NCBI RefSeq assembly: GCF_001443045.1
Contig: NZ_LKPJ01000017.1
Coordinates: forward strand, 1 to 64,000
DNA length: 64,000 bases
Source: Burkholderia ambifaria
GTDB lineage: Bacteria > Pseudomonadota > Gammaproteobacteria > Burkholderiales > Burkholderiaceae
Reading direction: 5' to 3'
Under the pieces are notes generated by a model that worked only from the letters and a program-made list of their open reading frames with translations, searched no databases and was not told where the DNA came from. The first letter of the stretch is position 1; each line of letters begins with the position of its first letter. Shown piece by piece: positions 8,750 through 17,308 of the stretch. The position numbers and the translations under genes are program-made.

Positions 8750-9811
8750 ATGCCTTCGATTTGCAAGATGTTGTCCCTCGCGTGTGCCGCCGTGCTCGGT
8801 GCAGGCGTCGCCACCGCATGCGCGACGTCAGTCGCAGCCGCCGTCCCGGCACCGGCCGGCAACGACGGGCCGGCGTACGGCCCGCGCCTGGAAGGCTTCG
8901 CCTATCCGGAGCCGGTGCACCGGTACGCGTTCGTGTCGCAGCGCGAAACGCTCGAGATGATGTACATGGACGTGCAGCCGGCGCACCCGAACGGCCGCAC
9001 CGTCGTGCTGCTGCACGGGAAGAACTTCTGCGCGGCGACCTGGGAGGACACGATCGGCGTGCTGAGCCGCGCCGGCTATCGCGTGATCGCGCCGGACCAG
9101 ATCGGCTTCTGCAAGTCGTCCAAGCCCGAGCGCTACCAGTACAGCTTCCAGCAGCTCGCGCGCAACACGCATGCGCTGCTCGAGTCGATCGGCGTGAAAT
9201 CGGCGACGATCGTCGGCCATTCGACGGGCGGGATGCTCGCGATGCGCTACGCGCTGATGTACCCGAAGGCGACCGACCAGCTCGTGCTGGTGAACCCGAT
9301 CGGCCTCGAGGACTGGAAGGCGCTCGGCGTGCCGCCGCTGCCGGTCGACTACTGGTACGCGCGCGAGCAGAAGACGACGGCGGACGGCATCCGCCGCTAC
9401 GAGCAGGCGACCTACTACGCAGGCAAGTGGGCGCTGTCCTACGAGCGCTGGGTGCAGATGCTCGCCGGCATGTATCGCGGGCCGGGCCGCGACGCGGTCG
9501 CGTGGAACTCGGCGCTGATCTACGACATGATCCTCACGCAGCCGGTGGTCTACGAACTCGGCGCGATCCGCGTGCCGACGCTGCTGCTGATCGGCGACAA
9601 GGACACGACCGCGATCGGCAAGGACGTCGCACCGCCCGACGTGCACGCGAAGCTCGGCCATTACCCGGAACTCGCGAAGCGCACGCAGGCGGCGATCCCC
9701 GGCGCGCAGCTCGTCGAATTCCCGGCGCTCGGGCACGCGCCGCAGATCCAGGACCCGGACGCGTTCCACAAGGCGCTGCTCGACGGGCTGGAAGCGGTGC
9801 GCCCGCAGTGA
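8750..9811 (+). CDS. Exported alpha/beta hydrolase
   Basis: This encodes a 353-residue protein with an N-terminal signal peptide (about residues 1-31). The alpha/beta-hydrolase core follows: oxyanion-hole VVLLHGKNF near residue 86, nucleophile elbow GHSTGG with S158, an acid in GDKDTTA, and the histidine in ALGHAPQ. It belongs to the epoxide hydrolase / haloperoxidase-like group, and the substrate cannot be told from sequence. The ATG at 8750 directly precedes the signal peptide. The last 41 nt before the final codon are repeated exactly in inverted orientation at 9820-9860, inside the convergent monooxygenase gene. The hydrolase itself looks intact. Confidence 0.88.
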   Translation: MPSICKMLSLACAAVLGAGVATACATSVAAAVPAPAGNDGPAYGPRLEGFAYPEPVHRYAFVSQRETLEMMYMDVQPAHPNGRTVVLLHGKNFCAATWEDTIGVLSRAGYRVIAPDQIGFCKSSKPERYQYSFQQLARNTHALLESIGVKSATIVGHSTGGMLAMRYALMYPKATDQLVLVNPIGLEDWKALGVPPLPVDYWYAREQKTTADGIRRYEQATYYAGKWALSYERWVQMLAGMYRGPGRDAVAWNSALIYDMILTQPVVYELGAIRVPTLLLIGDKDTTAIGKDVAPPDVHAKLGHYPELAKRTQAAIPGAQLVEFPALGHAPQIQDPDAFHKALLDGLEAVRPQ

Positions 9812-10695
9812 CGTAACGGCGGGCGCACCGCTTCCAGCCCGTCGAGCAGCGCCTTGTGGACGGCCGCGAACGACAGCGCGTGCGCGACGTTCGCGAGTTC
9901 GAACTCGCTCGCCTCGAGCACGTCGACGGGCGGCGGCAGCTTGCCCGGCGTGCCGCGGCGCAGGTTGATGAACTGCTGCTGCAGCGACGTGAAGAGGCGT
10001 CGCGCCTCGTCGTCGGTATCGGCTGCGAACACGTTGACTCCCACCATCGCATGTGGCTTCGGCCACGCGGCCGACGGCCGGTACTGTGCACGATAGAGCT
10101 CGAGCGCGCGCATCAGGTAGTCCGGCGCGAAGTGCGACGCGAACGCGAACGGCAGCCCGAGCATCGCGGCGAGCTGCGCGCTGAACAGGCTCGAGCCCAG
10201 CAGCCATACGGGCACGTCCAGCCCCGCACCGGGCACCGCGCGCACGCGCTGGCCGGGCACCGGTTCCGCAAAGTAGCGCTGCAGCTCGGCGACGTCATCC
10301 GGAAACGAGTCGGCGCTGCCGATCAGGTCGCGGCGCAGCGCGCGCGATGTGGTCTGGTCGGTGCCGGGCGCGCGGCCGAGCCCGAGGTCGATGCGCCCCG
10401 GATACAGCGACGCGAGCGTGCCGAACTGCTCGGCGATCACGAGCGGCGCATGGTTCGGCAGCATGATCCCGCCCGAGCCGACGCGGATCGTCTTCGTCGC
10501 GCCCGCGACATGACCGATCACGACGGCGGTCGCCGCGCTCGCGATGCCGGGCATGTTGTGATGTTCGGCGAGCCAGTAGCGCCGGTAGCCGAGGCGCTCC
10601 GCGTGCTGCGCGAGATCGACGGTGTTGCGGAAAGCCTGCGCGGCGTCGGCACCGGCGGGAATAGGGGCGAGATCGAGTACGGAAAACGGAATCAT
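9661..10695 (-). pseudogene. Luciferase-like monooxygenase, 3' end replaced
   Basis: Residues 1-276 (to SFAAV, about nt 9859) match the flavin-dependent luciferase-like monooxygenase family (YhbW type). The features are MIPFSVLDLAPIPAG, the AEHHNMPGIAS motif, IMLPNHAPLVIAEQFGTL and the flavin-binding GRIDLGLGRAPG. Family members normally continue for about 60 more residues, forming the last helices of the barrel. Here the frame instead enters the inverted copy of the hydrolase 3' end (HKALLDGLEAVRP) and then runs antisense through the hydrolase gene to 9661. The 344-residue product would have a foreign tail and is probably non-functional. The start ATG at 10695 fits the family N-terminus. Confidence 0.8.
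9765..9860. repeat. Perfect 41-bp inverted repeat over convergent gene ends
   Basis: Positions 9765-9805 and 9820-9860 are exact reverse complements around a 14-bp loop that carries the hydrolase stop codon. The left arm is the natural 3' coding end of the hydrolase. The right arm lies inside the reading frame of the monooxygenase and starts where that protein stops resembling its family. This looks like an inverted duplication with loss of the monooxygenase 3' end. A long hairpin assembly artefact is also possible. Confidence 0.92.
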
Positions 10696-11342
10696 CGGGG
10701 GTGGCCTTCGAAAGGGGGGGGCGGGCGCGGTGATGCGCATGCGCAACAGATGCCGACGATTTTGCCAAAGGGTTCCGGAACGCGCTGGCGACGCGCGGAT
10801 ACCCATGCGCCTTTCAGGGGTGCAAGGCGGGATGTCGTGATCGTTGCAAAAATCGATCTAATCGTCGATTAATTACCAATCTTTACGGCGATTGGACGTG
10901 TCTTCGCATCGGCGTACAAATTTCCACGAAAGGTTTGATTTTCAAGACTGCAATACGCCTGCAAAGCGCTTACGCTAGCGTGAACGTCGTGGCACCAGAA
11001 GGGTCGGCCGGCCGCACAGCTTTGCCGAAATCGCACAAGTCCGTTTCGTGCGGTACCCGAGCGTGGGTGGGCTCGGGCTGCTAAAATCCGGCGCCTGTCC
11101 ATGTTGTGCCGATGGTTGCCATTCGAATCTTCCCGCACCCCGTCCGGGCGTCGCGCGAGGATGTGCCACGCGAAGCCGGGGATGGCCCCTTTCGGGGAAT
11201 GGGCCGTGCCTCCCCATTACACAGACGCTGCTGGAACAAGGAGTCGGGTCGTGCCCGCGTTCGTTGCTGTCGGAATACCCAATCACGTTCAACCAGGTTC
11301 GATCGATCGGCAGGGCGTCCGCGTCGCCGGGGGGCGTCGCGC
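10696..11342. other. Gap upstream of hpnI
   Basis: This 647-bp region lies between the monooxygenase start and hpnI. Positions 10845-10960 form a relatively AT-rich patch. ACGCTAGCGT is a short palindrome near 10973. A TAAAAT-like -10 lies near 11080 and could serve hpnI. Open frames here lack protein character. I recognise no riboswitch or RNA gene. Confidence 0.4.
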
Positions 11343-12518
11343 ATGACGCCGACCGTCACGCTGCTCGACTGGCTCCTGATCGCGTTCACGCTGGCCGCGG
11401 CCGGCTATGCGCTCGTCGCGGCGTTCACGCCCGGAGCACGCACGCCGCGCACCGCCGCGCGCGACGGGTTCGAGCCCGTCAGCGTGCTCAAGCCGCTGTG
11501 CGGCGCGGAGCCGCATTTGTACGAGAACCTCGCGACGTTCTGCGAGCAGCGCCACCCGCGCCATGAAGTGTTGTTCGGGGTCGCGTCGGCGGCCGATCCG
11601 GCCGTCACTGTCGTCGAGCGGCTGCGCGCCGATTATCCGGAATGCGACATCACGCTGGTGATCGACGCGCGGGTGCACGGCAAGAACCTGAAGGTCAGCA
11701 ACCTGATCAATCTCGCCGAACGCGCGAAGTACGGCCGCATCGTGATCGCGGACAGCGACATCGCGGTGAAGCCGGACTATCTCGAGCGCGTGACGGCGCC
11801 GCTCGCCGACGCGTCGGTCGGGGTCGTCACGTGCCTGTATCATGCGCGCAGCGTCGGCGGTTTCTGGACGCGGATCGGCGCGCAGTTCGTCGACGCCTGG
11901 TTCGCGCCGTCGGTGCGGATCGCGCACCTCGGCCGCTCGAGCCGCTTCGGTTTCGGCGCGACGCTCGCGCTGACGCGCGACACGCTCGACCGGATCGGTG
12001 GGTTTCTCGCGCTGAAGGATGAGCTTGCCGACGATTTCTGGCTTGCGGAACTGCCGCGCCGCCTCGGGCGACGCACCGTGCTGTCCGAGGTCGAGGTCGC
12101 GACCGACGTGATCGAGCCGTCGTTCGGGCCGCTCTGGCACCGCGAGACGCGCTGGCTGCGCACGATCCGCTCGCTGAACCCGACCGGCTTCGCGTTCCTG
12201 TTCATCACGTTTACCGCGCCGTGGCTCGCGGTCGGCGCGGCGCTCGCGCTGCGTCTCGACGGCACCTTCGCCGGCACGCTGGCAGGTGGCGCGGCCGTCG
12301 TGGGCGCGTTCGGGCGGCTGGTGCTGCACGCGCGCGGCGAGGACGGCTGGCGTGCGTTCTGGCGCGATCTGCCGCTCGTCGCCGTGCGCGACACGCTGCT
12401 CGCGCTCGAATGGCTCGCGGCCGCGTTCGGCACGCACGTCGTGTGGCGCGGCGCGAGGATGACGGTCGTCGGCGGCGAACGCGCGACGGCCGCGGTGGAA
12501 GGCGTGGACGGCCGCTAA
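11343..12518 (+). CDS. hpnI: Hopanoid glycosyltransferase HpnI
   Basis: This encodes a 391-residue family 2 glycosyltransferase of the ceramide-glucosyltransferase-like branch. Known HpnI proteins add N-acetylglucosamine to bacteriohopanetetrol on the way to the glucosaminyl and cyclitol-ether hopanoids. Residues 8-28 are a membrane anchor. VSVLKPLCG (47-55) is the branch signature, ADSD (136-139) is the metal-binding D-x-D, and HRETRW is the (R/Q)xxRW acceptor motif. C-terminal hydrophobic helices at about 285-330 complete the topology. The ATG at 11343 starts the anchor. It leads the hpnIJKL block and is transcribed with it. Confidence 0.9.
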   Translation: MTPTVTLLDWLLIAFTLAAAGYALVAAFTPGARTPRTAARDGFEPVSVLKPLCGAEPHLYENLATFCEQRHPRHEVLFGVASAADPAVTVVERLRADYPECDITLVIDARVHGKNLKVSNLINLAERAKYGRIVIADSDIAVKPDYLERVTAPLADASVGVVTCLYHARSVGGFWTRIGAQFVDAWFAPSVRIAHLGRSSRFGFGATLALTRDTLDRIGGFLALKDELADDFWLAELPRRLGRRTVLSEVEVATDVIEPSFGPLWHRETRWLRTIRSLNPTGFAFLFITFTAPWLAVGAALALRLDGTFAGTLAGGAAVVGAFGRLVLHARGEDGWRAFWRDLPLVAVRDTLLALEWLAAAFGTHVVWRGARMTVVGGERATAAVEGVDGR

Positions 12519-12704
12519 GGTACGTTTCCCGAGGGAGCGGCCATGCGCCCGTTCCCGATCGAATTCGGCCGGAGGGCCGAGACGCGTCGCGCGGCCACGC
12601 CGCGCGACGCGACATGACAGAGAGGCGGGCGCCGGCAGGGCGGCCCGCGGTTTATTGACTGAATCGTTGAAACGAATCGAACTATGCAGGCTACCGGAGC
12701 ATTC
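12519..12704. other. hpnI-hpnJ gap
   Basis: A 186-bp gap separates hpnI from hpnJ, much larger than the other gaps in the cluster. hpnJ may therefore also have its own promoter. The GGAG ribosome binding site near its end supports the hpnJ start at 12705 rather than the in-frame ATG at 12684. Confidence 0.4.
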
Positions 12705-14126
12705 ATGAAAACGCTGTTCTTGCAGGCCCCTTCGTATGACGGCTTCGACGGCGGAGCCGGCTCGCGCTACCAGGCGAAGCGCGAAATCCGTTCCTTCTGG
12801 TACCCGACGTGGCTCGCGCAGCCGGCCGCGCTCGTGCCTGGCAGCCGCGTCGTCGATGCACCGGCCGACGGCCTGTCGGTCGAGGAGACGCTGAAGATCG
12901 CCAACGACTACGACCTCGTGATCATCCACACGAGCACGCCGTCGTTCCCGACCGACGCGATGTTCGCGCAGGATCTCAAGAAGATGAAGCCGTCGATGCT
13001 GGTCGGCATGGTGGGCGCGAAGGTGATGGTCGATCCGCACAACTCGCTCACGGCGAGCGAGGCAATCGACTTCGTGTGCCGCGAGGAATTCGACTACACC
13101 TGCAAGGAAATCGCCGAAGGCAAGCCGTTCCCGCAGATCAAGGGCTTGAGCTGGCGCGCGAAGGATGGCTCGATCGAGCACAACGAAGCGCGGCCGATCC
13201 TCGAGAACATGGACGAACTGCCGTTTGTCGCGCCCGTCTACAAGCGCGACCTGAAGATCGACAACTACTTCATCGGCTACCTGAACTATCCGTACGTATC
13301 GATCTACACGGGCCGCGGCTGCAAGTCGCGCTGCACCTTCTGCCTGTGGCCGCAGACGGTCAGCGGCCATCGCTACCGCACGCGCTCGGTCGAGAACGTG
13401 CTCGCGGAAGCGAAGTGGATCCGCGACAACATGCCGGAAGTGAAGGAACTGATGTTCGACGACGACACCTTCACCGACGACCTGCCGCGCGCCGAAGCCA
13501 TCGCCATCGGCTTGGGCAAGCTCGGCATGACGTGGTCGTGCAACGCGAAGGCGAACGTGCCGTACAAGACGCTGAAGGTCATGAAGGAAAACGGCCTGCG
13601 CCTGCTGCTGGTCGGCTTCGAATCCGGCGACGACCAGATCCTCGTGAACATCAAGAAGGGCGTGCGCACCGATTTCGCGCGCCGCTTCAGCGCGGACTGC
13701 AAGAAGCTCGGCATCAAGATCCACGGCACCTTCATCCTCGGCCTGCCGGGCGAGACGCAGGAAACCATCAAGAAGACGATCGAGTACGCGAAGGAAATCA
13801 ATCCGCACACGATCCAGGTGTCGCTCGCCGCGCCGTATCCGGGCACGACGCTGTACAAGCAGGCCGTCGAGAACGGCTGGATGGAAGAGAACAAGACCAT
13901 CAACCTGGTCAGCAAGGAAGGCGTGCAGCTCGCGGCGATCGGCTATGCGCACCTGTCGCGCGACGAGATCTATCACCATCTCGAGCAGTTCTATCGCCAG
14001 TTCTACTTCCGTCCGTCGAAGATCTGGGAAATCGTCCGCGAGATGCTGACGAGCTGGGACATGATGAAGCGCCGGCTGCGCGAAGGCGTCGAATTCTTCC
14101 GCTTCCTGCGCGCGCACGAGGCCTGA
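12705..14126 (+). CDS. hpnJ: Hopanoid radical SAM protein HpnJ
   Basis: This encodes a 473-residue radical S-adenosylmethionine enzyme of the B12-binding subgroup. The [4Fe-4S] motif CKSRCTFC has cysteines near residues 206, 210 and 213. An N-terminal Rossmann-like segment with KMKPSMLVGMVGAKVMVDP fits the cobalamin-binding region. In hopanoid makers HpnJ converts the glucosamine head group into the cyclopentane cyclitol ether. The start at 12705 is set by a GGAG ribosome binding site and the family N-terminus MKTLFLQAPSYDGFDGG. hpnK follows after 3 nt, so the two are translationally coupled. Confidence 0.92.
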   Translation: MKTLFLQAPSYDGFDGGAGSRYQAKREIRSFWYPTWLAQPAALVPGSRVVDAPADGLSVEETLKIANDYDLVIIHTSTPSFPTDAMFAQDLKKMKPSMLVGMVGAKVMVDPHNSLTASEAIDFVCREEFDYTCKEIAEGKPFPQIKGLSWRAKDGSIEHNEARPILENMDELPFVAPVYKRDLKIDNYFIGYLNYPYVSIYTGRGCKSRCTFCLWPQTVSGHRYRTRSVENVLAEAKWIRDNMPEVKELMFDDDTFTDDLPRAEAIAIGLGKLGMTWSCNAKANVPYKTLKVMKENGLRLLLVGFESGDDQILVNIKKGVRTDFARRFSADCKKLGIKIHGTFILGLPGETQETIKKTIEYAKEINPHTIQVSLAAPYPGTTLYKQAVENGWMEENKTINLVSKEGVQLAAIGYAHLSRDEIYHHLEQFYRQFYFRPSKIWEIVREMLTSWDMMKRRLREGVEFFRFLRAHEA

Positions 14127-14129
14127 TTC

Positions 14130-15014
14130 GTGACGACGCAGCGGGCGGCGCGGGCGCTGATCTTCACCGCGGACGACTTCGGGCTGCATCCGCGCGTCAA
14201 CGCGGCGGTCGAGCGCGCGCATCGCGACGGCGTGCTGAACGCCGCGAGCCTGATGGTCGGTGCGCCCGCCGCCGAGGATGCGATCGAACGCGCGCGGCGG
14301 CTGCCGTCGCTCGCGGTCGGCCTGCATCTGGTCCTCGCGGACGGGCCGGCCACGCTGCCCGCGCATGAGATACCCGCGCTCGTCGGCCCCGACGGGCGGT
14401 TCGGCGATGCGATGGCGAAGGACGGCTGCCGCTTCTTCTTCCTGCCGCATGTGCGTGCGCAGCTGCGCCGCGAGATTCGCGCGCAGTTCGACGCGTTCGC
14501 GGCGAGCGGCCTGCCGCTCGACCACGTGAACGCGCACAAGCATTTCCACCTGCATCCGACCGTGCTGTCGATGATCATCGAGATCGGCCGCGACTACGGG
14601 CTGCGCGCGGTGCGGCTGCCGTACGAAACGAGCGCGCCCGCGCTGCTCAAGCCGTGGATCGCGCTCGTGCGCGCCCGGCTCGACCGCGCGGGGCTCGCAC
14701 ACAACGACTACGTGGTCGGCATCGAGCATACGGGTGCGATGGACGAGGGTGTGCTGCTCGACGCGCTCGCGGCGCTGCCGCCCGGCGTCGGCGAGATCTA
14801 CTGTCATCCGGCCGAGGCCGGCGACGGCCCGATCACGCCGACGATGGCCGATTACCGGCCGGTCGACGAACTGGACGCGCTGCTGTCGCCGCGCGTCGCG
14901 GCCGCGCTGAAGGCGGCCGGCGTCGCGACCGGCGGGTTTGCGGACGTGTTCGGCCAGCCCGCGGTGCGCCGCGGCATGCGCGCGGCGCGCGAAGCGGGGA
15001 CGCAGCCGTCATGA
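14130..15014 (+). CDS. hpnK: Hopanoid deacetylase HpnK
   Basis: This encodes a 294-residue YdjC/ChbG-like carbohydrate deacetylase. HpnK removes the N-acetyl group added with the sugar by HpnI, giving glucosaminyl bacteriohopanetetrol. The metal site is visible: FTADDFG (D15, D16) and the histidine block NAHKHFHLHP. EIYCHPAEAG near the C-terminus is the other conserved motif. It starts with GTG at 14130, three bases after the hpnJ stop, and overlaps the hpnL start (ATGA at 15011-15014). These spacings mark a tight operon. Confidence 0.9.
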   Translation: MTTQRAARALIFTADDFGLHPRVNAAVERAHRDGVLNAASLMVGAPAAEDAIERARRLPSLAVGLHLVLADGPATLPAHEIPALVGPDGRFGDAMAKDGCRFFFLPHVRAQLRREIRAQFDAFAASGLPLDHVNAHKHFHLHPTVLSMIIEIGRDYGLRAVRLPYETSAPALLKPWIALVRARLDRAGLAHNDYVVGIEHTGAMDEGVLLDALAALPPGVGEIYCHPAEAGDGPITPTMADYRPVDELDALLSPRVAAALKAAGVATGGFADVFGQPAVRRGMRAAREAGTQPS

Positions 15015-16051
15015 CCAAGTGGATCAAATGGCTCGGCTGGCCGATCGGCATCGGGATCCTGCTCGCGCTGGGGCTGCACGAAGGCGTCGGCGACGTGTCG
15101 CAGATGCTCGAGCGCGCCGGCTTCGCGTTGCTGTGGCTCGTGCCGTTCCACGCGCTGCCGCTGCTGCTCGACGCGTATGCGTGGCACCAGCTGCTCGACC
15201 GGCGCGCGTCACTCTCGTTCCTGTGGTGGATCGCGACCGTGCGCGAAGCGGTGAACCGGCTCTTGCCCGTGGTCGGGATCGGCGGCGAGCTGGTCGGGAT
15301 CCGGATGGCGCGCTGGCAGGTGCCCGACGCGAGCCGCGTGACCGCGTCGGTGATCGTCGAGGTGCTGGTGACGATCGTCGTCCAGTATGCGTTCGCGGCG
15401 CTCGGCCTCGTGCTGCTGCTCGCGACCACGCACGACATGGGCGGCGGCACGATCGGCCTCGCGCTGCTGCTGACACTGCCGTTGCCGGTGCTCGGCGTCG
15501 TGCTGATGCGGCGCGGCGGAATTTTCCACGCGATCGAGCGGTTCGCCGGGCGTCTGCTCGGCGATTCGCACCGGTTGCTTCAGGGCGTCGACGGCCGCCG
15601 GCTCGATGGCGACATCGATGCGCTGATGTCGCGCACGGCGCTGCTGTTCAGCGCGTTCTTCTGGCAGCTGTCCGGCTACGTGCTCGGCTCGCTCGAAATC
15701 TACTGGGCGCTCGCGCTGCTCGGTCATCCGGTATCGATCGGCGGTGCGATCGCGATCGAGGCGATGACGCAGGCCGTGCGGCATGCGGCGTTCATGGTGC
15801 CCGGCGGCCTCGGCGTGCAGGAGGCGACCGTCGTGCTGCTCGCGCAGATGTTCGGCGTCGATCGCGAGACGGCACTGTCGCTCGCGCTGGTCAAGCGCGG
15901 CCGCGAGGTGCTGTTCGGCTGCCTGGCGCTCGGCTCGTGGCAGCTTGCCGAACTCGTGCGCACGCGCCGCCGCATCCGCGCGGTGCCGGCCGTGTCGCGC
16001 GCCCCGCAGGCGCGTCGCGAGACCGACGCACAAACCGAAACGACGCATTGA
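15011..16051 (+). CDS. hpnL: Hopanoid-associated membrane protein HpnL
   Basis: This encodes a 346-residue polytopic inner-membrane protein of the lysylphosphatidylglycerol synthase transmembrane (UPF0104) family, with about seven to eight hydrophobic segments. The family-typical FMVPGGLGVQEA stretch lies near residues 258-269. HpnL is thought to take part in moving or handling hopanoids, but its exact reaction is not established. Its start overlaps the hpnK stop by 4 nt. The C-terminal 40 residues are polar and probably cytoplasmic. Confidence 0.88.
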   Translation: MTKWIKWLGWPIGIGILLALGLHEGVGDVSQMLERAGFALLWLVPFHALPLLLDAYAWHQLLDRRASLSFLWWIATVREAVNRLLPVVGIGGELVGIRMARWQVPDASRVTASVIVEVLVTIVVQYAFAALGLVLLLATTHDMGGGTIGLALLLTLPLPVLGVVLMRRGGIFHAIERFAGRLLGDSHRLLQGVDGRRLDGDIDALMSRTALLFSAFFWQLSGYVLGSLEIYWALALLGHPVSIGGAIAIEAMTQAVRHAAFMVPGGLGVQEATVVLLAQMFGVDRETALSLALVKRGREVLFGCLALGSWQLAELVRTRRRIRAVPAVSRAPQARRETDAQTETTH

Positions 16052-16139
16052 TCACGAGACGGGCCGCGCGGTCCGTCTCGCGCTTTTGGCGTGGCGCGGG
16101 TATCCTTGCCGCGTGTTTTCTCGACGCGCATTTCTTCCG

Positions 16140-16697
16140 ATGATTTTCCGTTTCCGGCTGCTTCCCGTGACAATGCTGGCCGCCGCGCTGGCGCTGACCG
16201 GCTGCGACGACAAGCAAGGCAATCTCGACGTGCAACGCATCAGGGACTTTTTCAATGCGATCAAGCCGGCCCCGCTGCTGCTGAAGGGGCTGAAGGCCGG
16301 CGTATCGACCGAAGCCGACGTGCGCGCCACGATGGGCAGGCCCGAGACCGAGCGCGCCTTCACCGACGGCTCGAAGCGCCTCGAATATCCGCGCGGCCCG
16401 ATGGGCAACCAGACCTGGTTCGTCGACCTCGACCCGAACGGGTACTACATGGGCGCGACGCAGGTGCTGACCGCCGAGAATTTCGCGAAGGTGCGCCCCG
16501 GGATGAACGAGGACGAGGTGCGGCGCCTGCTCGGCAAGCCGGGCGACATCGCGCAGTACCCGCTGAAGCCCGAGATGGTGTGGAGCTGGCGCTGGCTCGA
16601 GGACGGCGTCAACACCGATGCGTTCTTCAACGTCCATTTCGGCCCGGACGGGCTTGTCTATACGACTTCGCGCTCCGACATCCTGAAAGGGCGGTGA
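16140..16697 (+). CDS. BamE/SmpA-like outer-membrane lipoprotein
   Basis: This encodes a 185-residue lipoprotein. The signal peptide ends in LTGC (lipidated C22). The mature part contains two copies of the short SmpA/OmlA signature: LKAGVSTEADVRATMGRP (about 50-67) and VRPGMNEDEVRRLLGKPG (about 119-136). BamE itself helps the BAM complex insert beta-barrel proteins, but it carries one such unit, so this is a related family member rather than certain BamE. It sits 88 bp after hpnL on the same strand and may be co-transcribed. The stop lies 3 bp from the convergent brnA stop. Confidence 0.8.
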   Translation: MIFRFRLLPVTMLAAALALTGCDDKQGNLDVQRIRDFFNAIKPAPLLLKGLKAGVSTEADVRATMGRPETERAFTDGSKRLEYPRGPMGNQTWFVDLDPNGYYMGATQVLTAENFAKVRPGMNEDEVRRLLGKPGDIAQYPLKPEMVWSWRWLEDGVNTDAFFNVHFGPDGLVYTTSRSDILKGR

Positions 16698-16700
16698 CGT

Positions 16701-16997
16701 TCAGGCGCGGTGCTTCTTCAGCCATTCGCGCAGCGCGTCGTTCATGCGCGTCTGCCAGCCGGGGCCGTCAGCCCGAAACGCGGCGAGGATGTCTGCGTCG
16801 TAGCGGATGCTGACCTGTTCCTTCGGGCGCTCGAGCTTCGGACGCCCGAATTTTTTCGCGACGACCTCGACGAACGGCTCCATCGCATCGATTTCTTCGT
16901 CGCTGAGTTCATGGGCGTCCGGATCGGCGGCGATGCCGCGCGCGATCGCCGCTTCTTCCTCGGGCGTGTTGCGGATGAATTTAACCGCCTTTTTCAT
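16701..16997 (-). CDS. brnA: BrnA-type antitoxin
   Basis: This encodes a 98-residue antitoxin and autorepressor of the BrnA family. The N-terminal half is acidic (HELSDEEIDAMEPF). The C-terminal half VSIRYDADILAAFRADGPGW with MNDALREWLKKHR is the DNA-binding ribbon-helix-helix-like part. BrnA binds and neutralises the BrnT ribonuclease, and the complex represses the operon. Its start overlaps the brnT 3' end by 17 bp, the usual order for this module (toxin first). Confidence 0.88.
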   Translation of the reverse strand: MKKAVKFIRNTPEEEAAIARGIAADPDAHELSDEEIDAMEPFVEVVAKKFGRPKLERPKEQVSIRYDADILAAFRADGPGWQTRMNDALREWLKKHRA

Positions 16998-17277
16998 ATC
17001 GAATCATCTCTCGGTTGTTGGCCTTGCGCAGGCTGACGACACGCAGCGTGCGGCCGCGCGGGACGACGATCGCCGTGTGAAGGCGCTCGCCGATCGGCAC
17101 TAGACAGATCCAGCGCATCTCACCGTAATCCCGGCGGGTGTCCGGCCACGCGCACGCGGCTTCCCACTCGGCGAATTCGGCCATTCGCAACGAGATGCCG
17201 TGTTTTAGCCGGTTCGACAGATCCTTGGCCTCGTCGAAAACGAATGGAATTCCGACTAATTGTGGATGCAAAAACAT
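16981..17277 (-). CDS. brnT: BrnT-type ribonuclease toxin
   Basis: This encodes a 98-residue toxin with the BrnT hallmarks: FVFDEAKDLSNRLKHGISL at the start, WPDTRRDYGEMRW in the middle, and the closing LRVVSLRKANNREMIRYE. The RelE-like fold carries the conserved R, H and RKA residues needed to cut RNA. I chose the ATG at 17277. Known BrnTs begin only a few residues before the DEAK block, so a slightly later non-ATG start cannot be ruled out. No strong ribosome binding site precedes it. Two direct repeats around the start codon are candidate BrnA operators. Confidence 0.85.
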   Translation of the reverse strand: MFLHPQLVGIPFVFDEAKDLSNRLKHGISLRMAEFAEWEAACAWPDTRRDYGEMRWICLVPIGERLHTAIVVPRGRTLRVVSLRKANNREMIRYEKGG

Positions 17278-17308
17278 GAGGTGACAAGGGTTTTTGTAGA
17301 TGCAAAAA
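17260..17308. promoter_or_regulatory. Direct repeats at the brnT start
   Basis: TTGTGGATGCAAAAA (17260-17274) and TTGTAGATGCAAAAA (17294-17308) differ at one base. Their starts are 34 bp apart, about three helical turns, and they flank the brnT start codon. This suits cooperative binding of the BrnT-BrnA complex for autorepression. That role is inferred. Confidence 0.5.

Noticed and set aside
11048..11342. Riboswitch or coding extension upstream of hpnI
   Set aside because: Frames run through the leader but have no protein character before the ATG at 11343, and I could not recognise any known riboswitch core.
11289..14807. Minus-strand frame of over 1,100 codons across hpnI-hpnK
   Set aside because: It is a shadow of the hpn genes, which have clear motifs, ribosome binding sites and coupled starts on the plus strand.
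16701..17308. Larger mobile island around brnTA
   Set aside because: I see no integrase, attachment-site repeat or tRNA next to the pair. Only the toxin-antitoxin module itself is supported.
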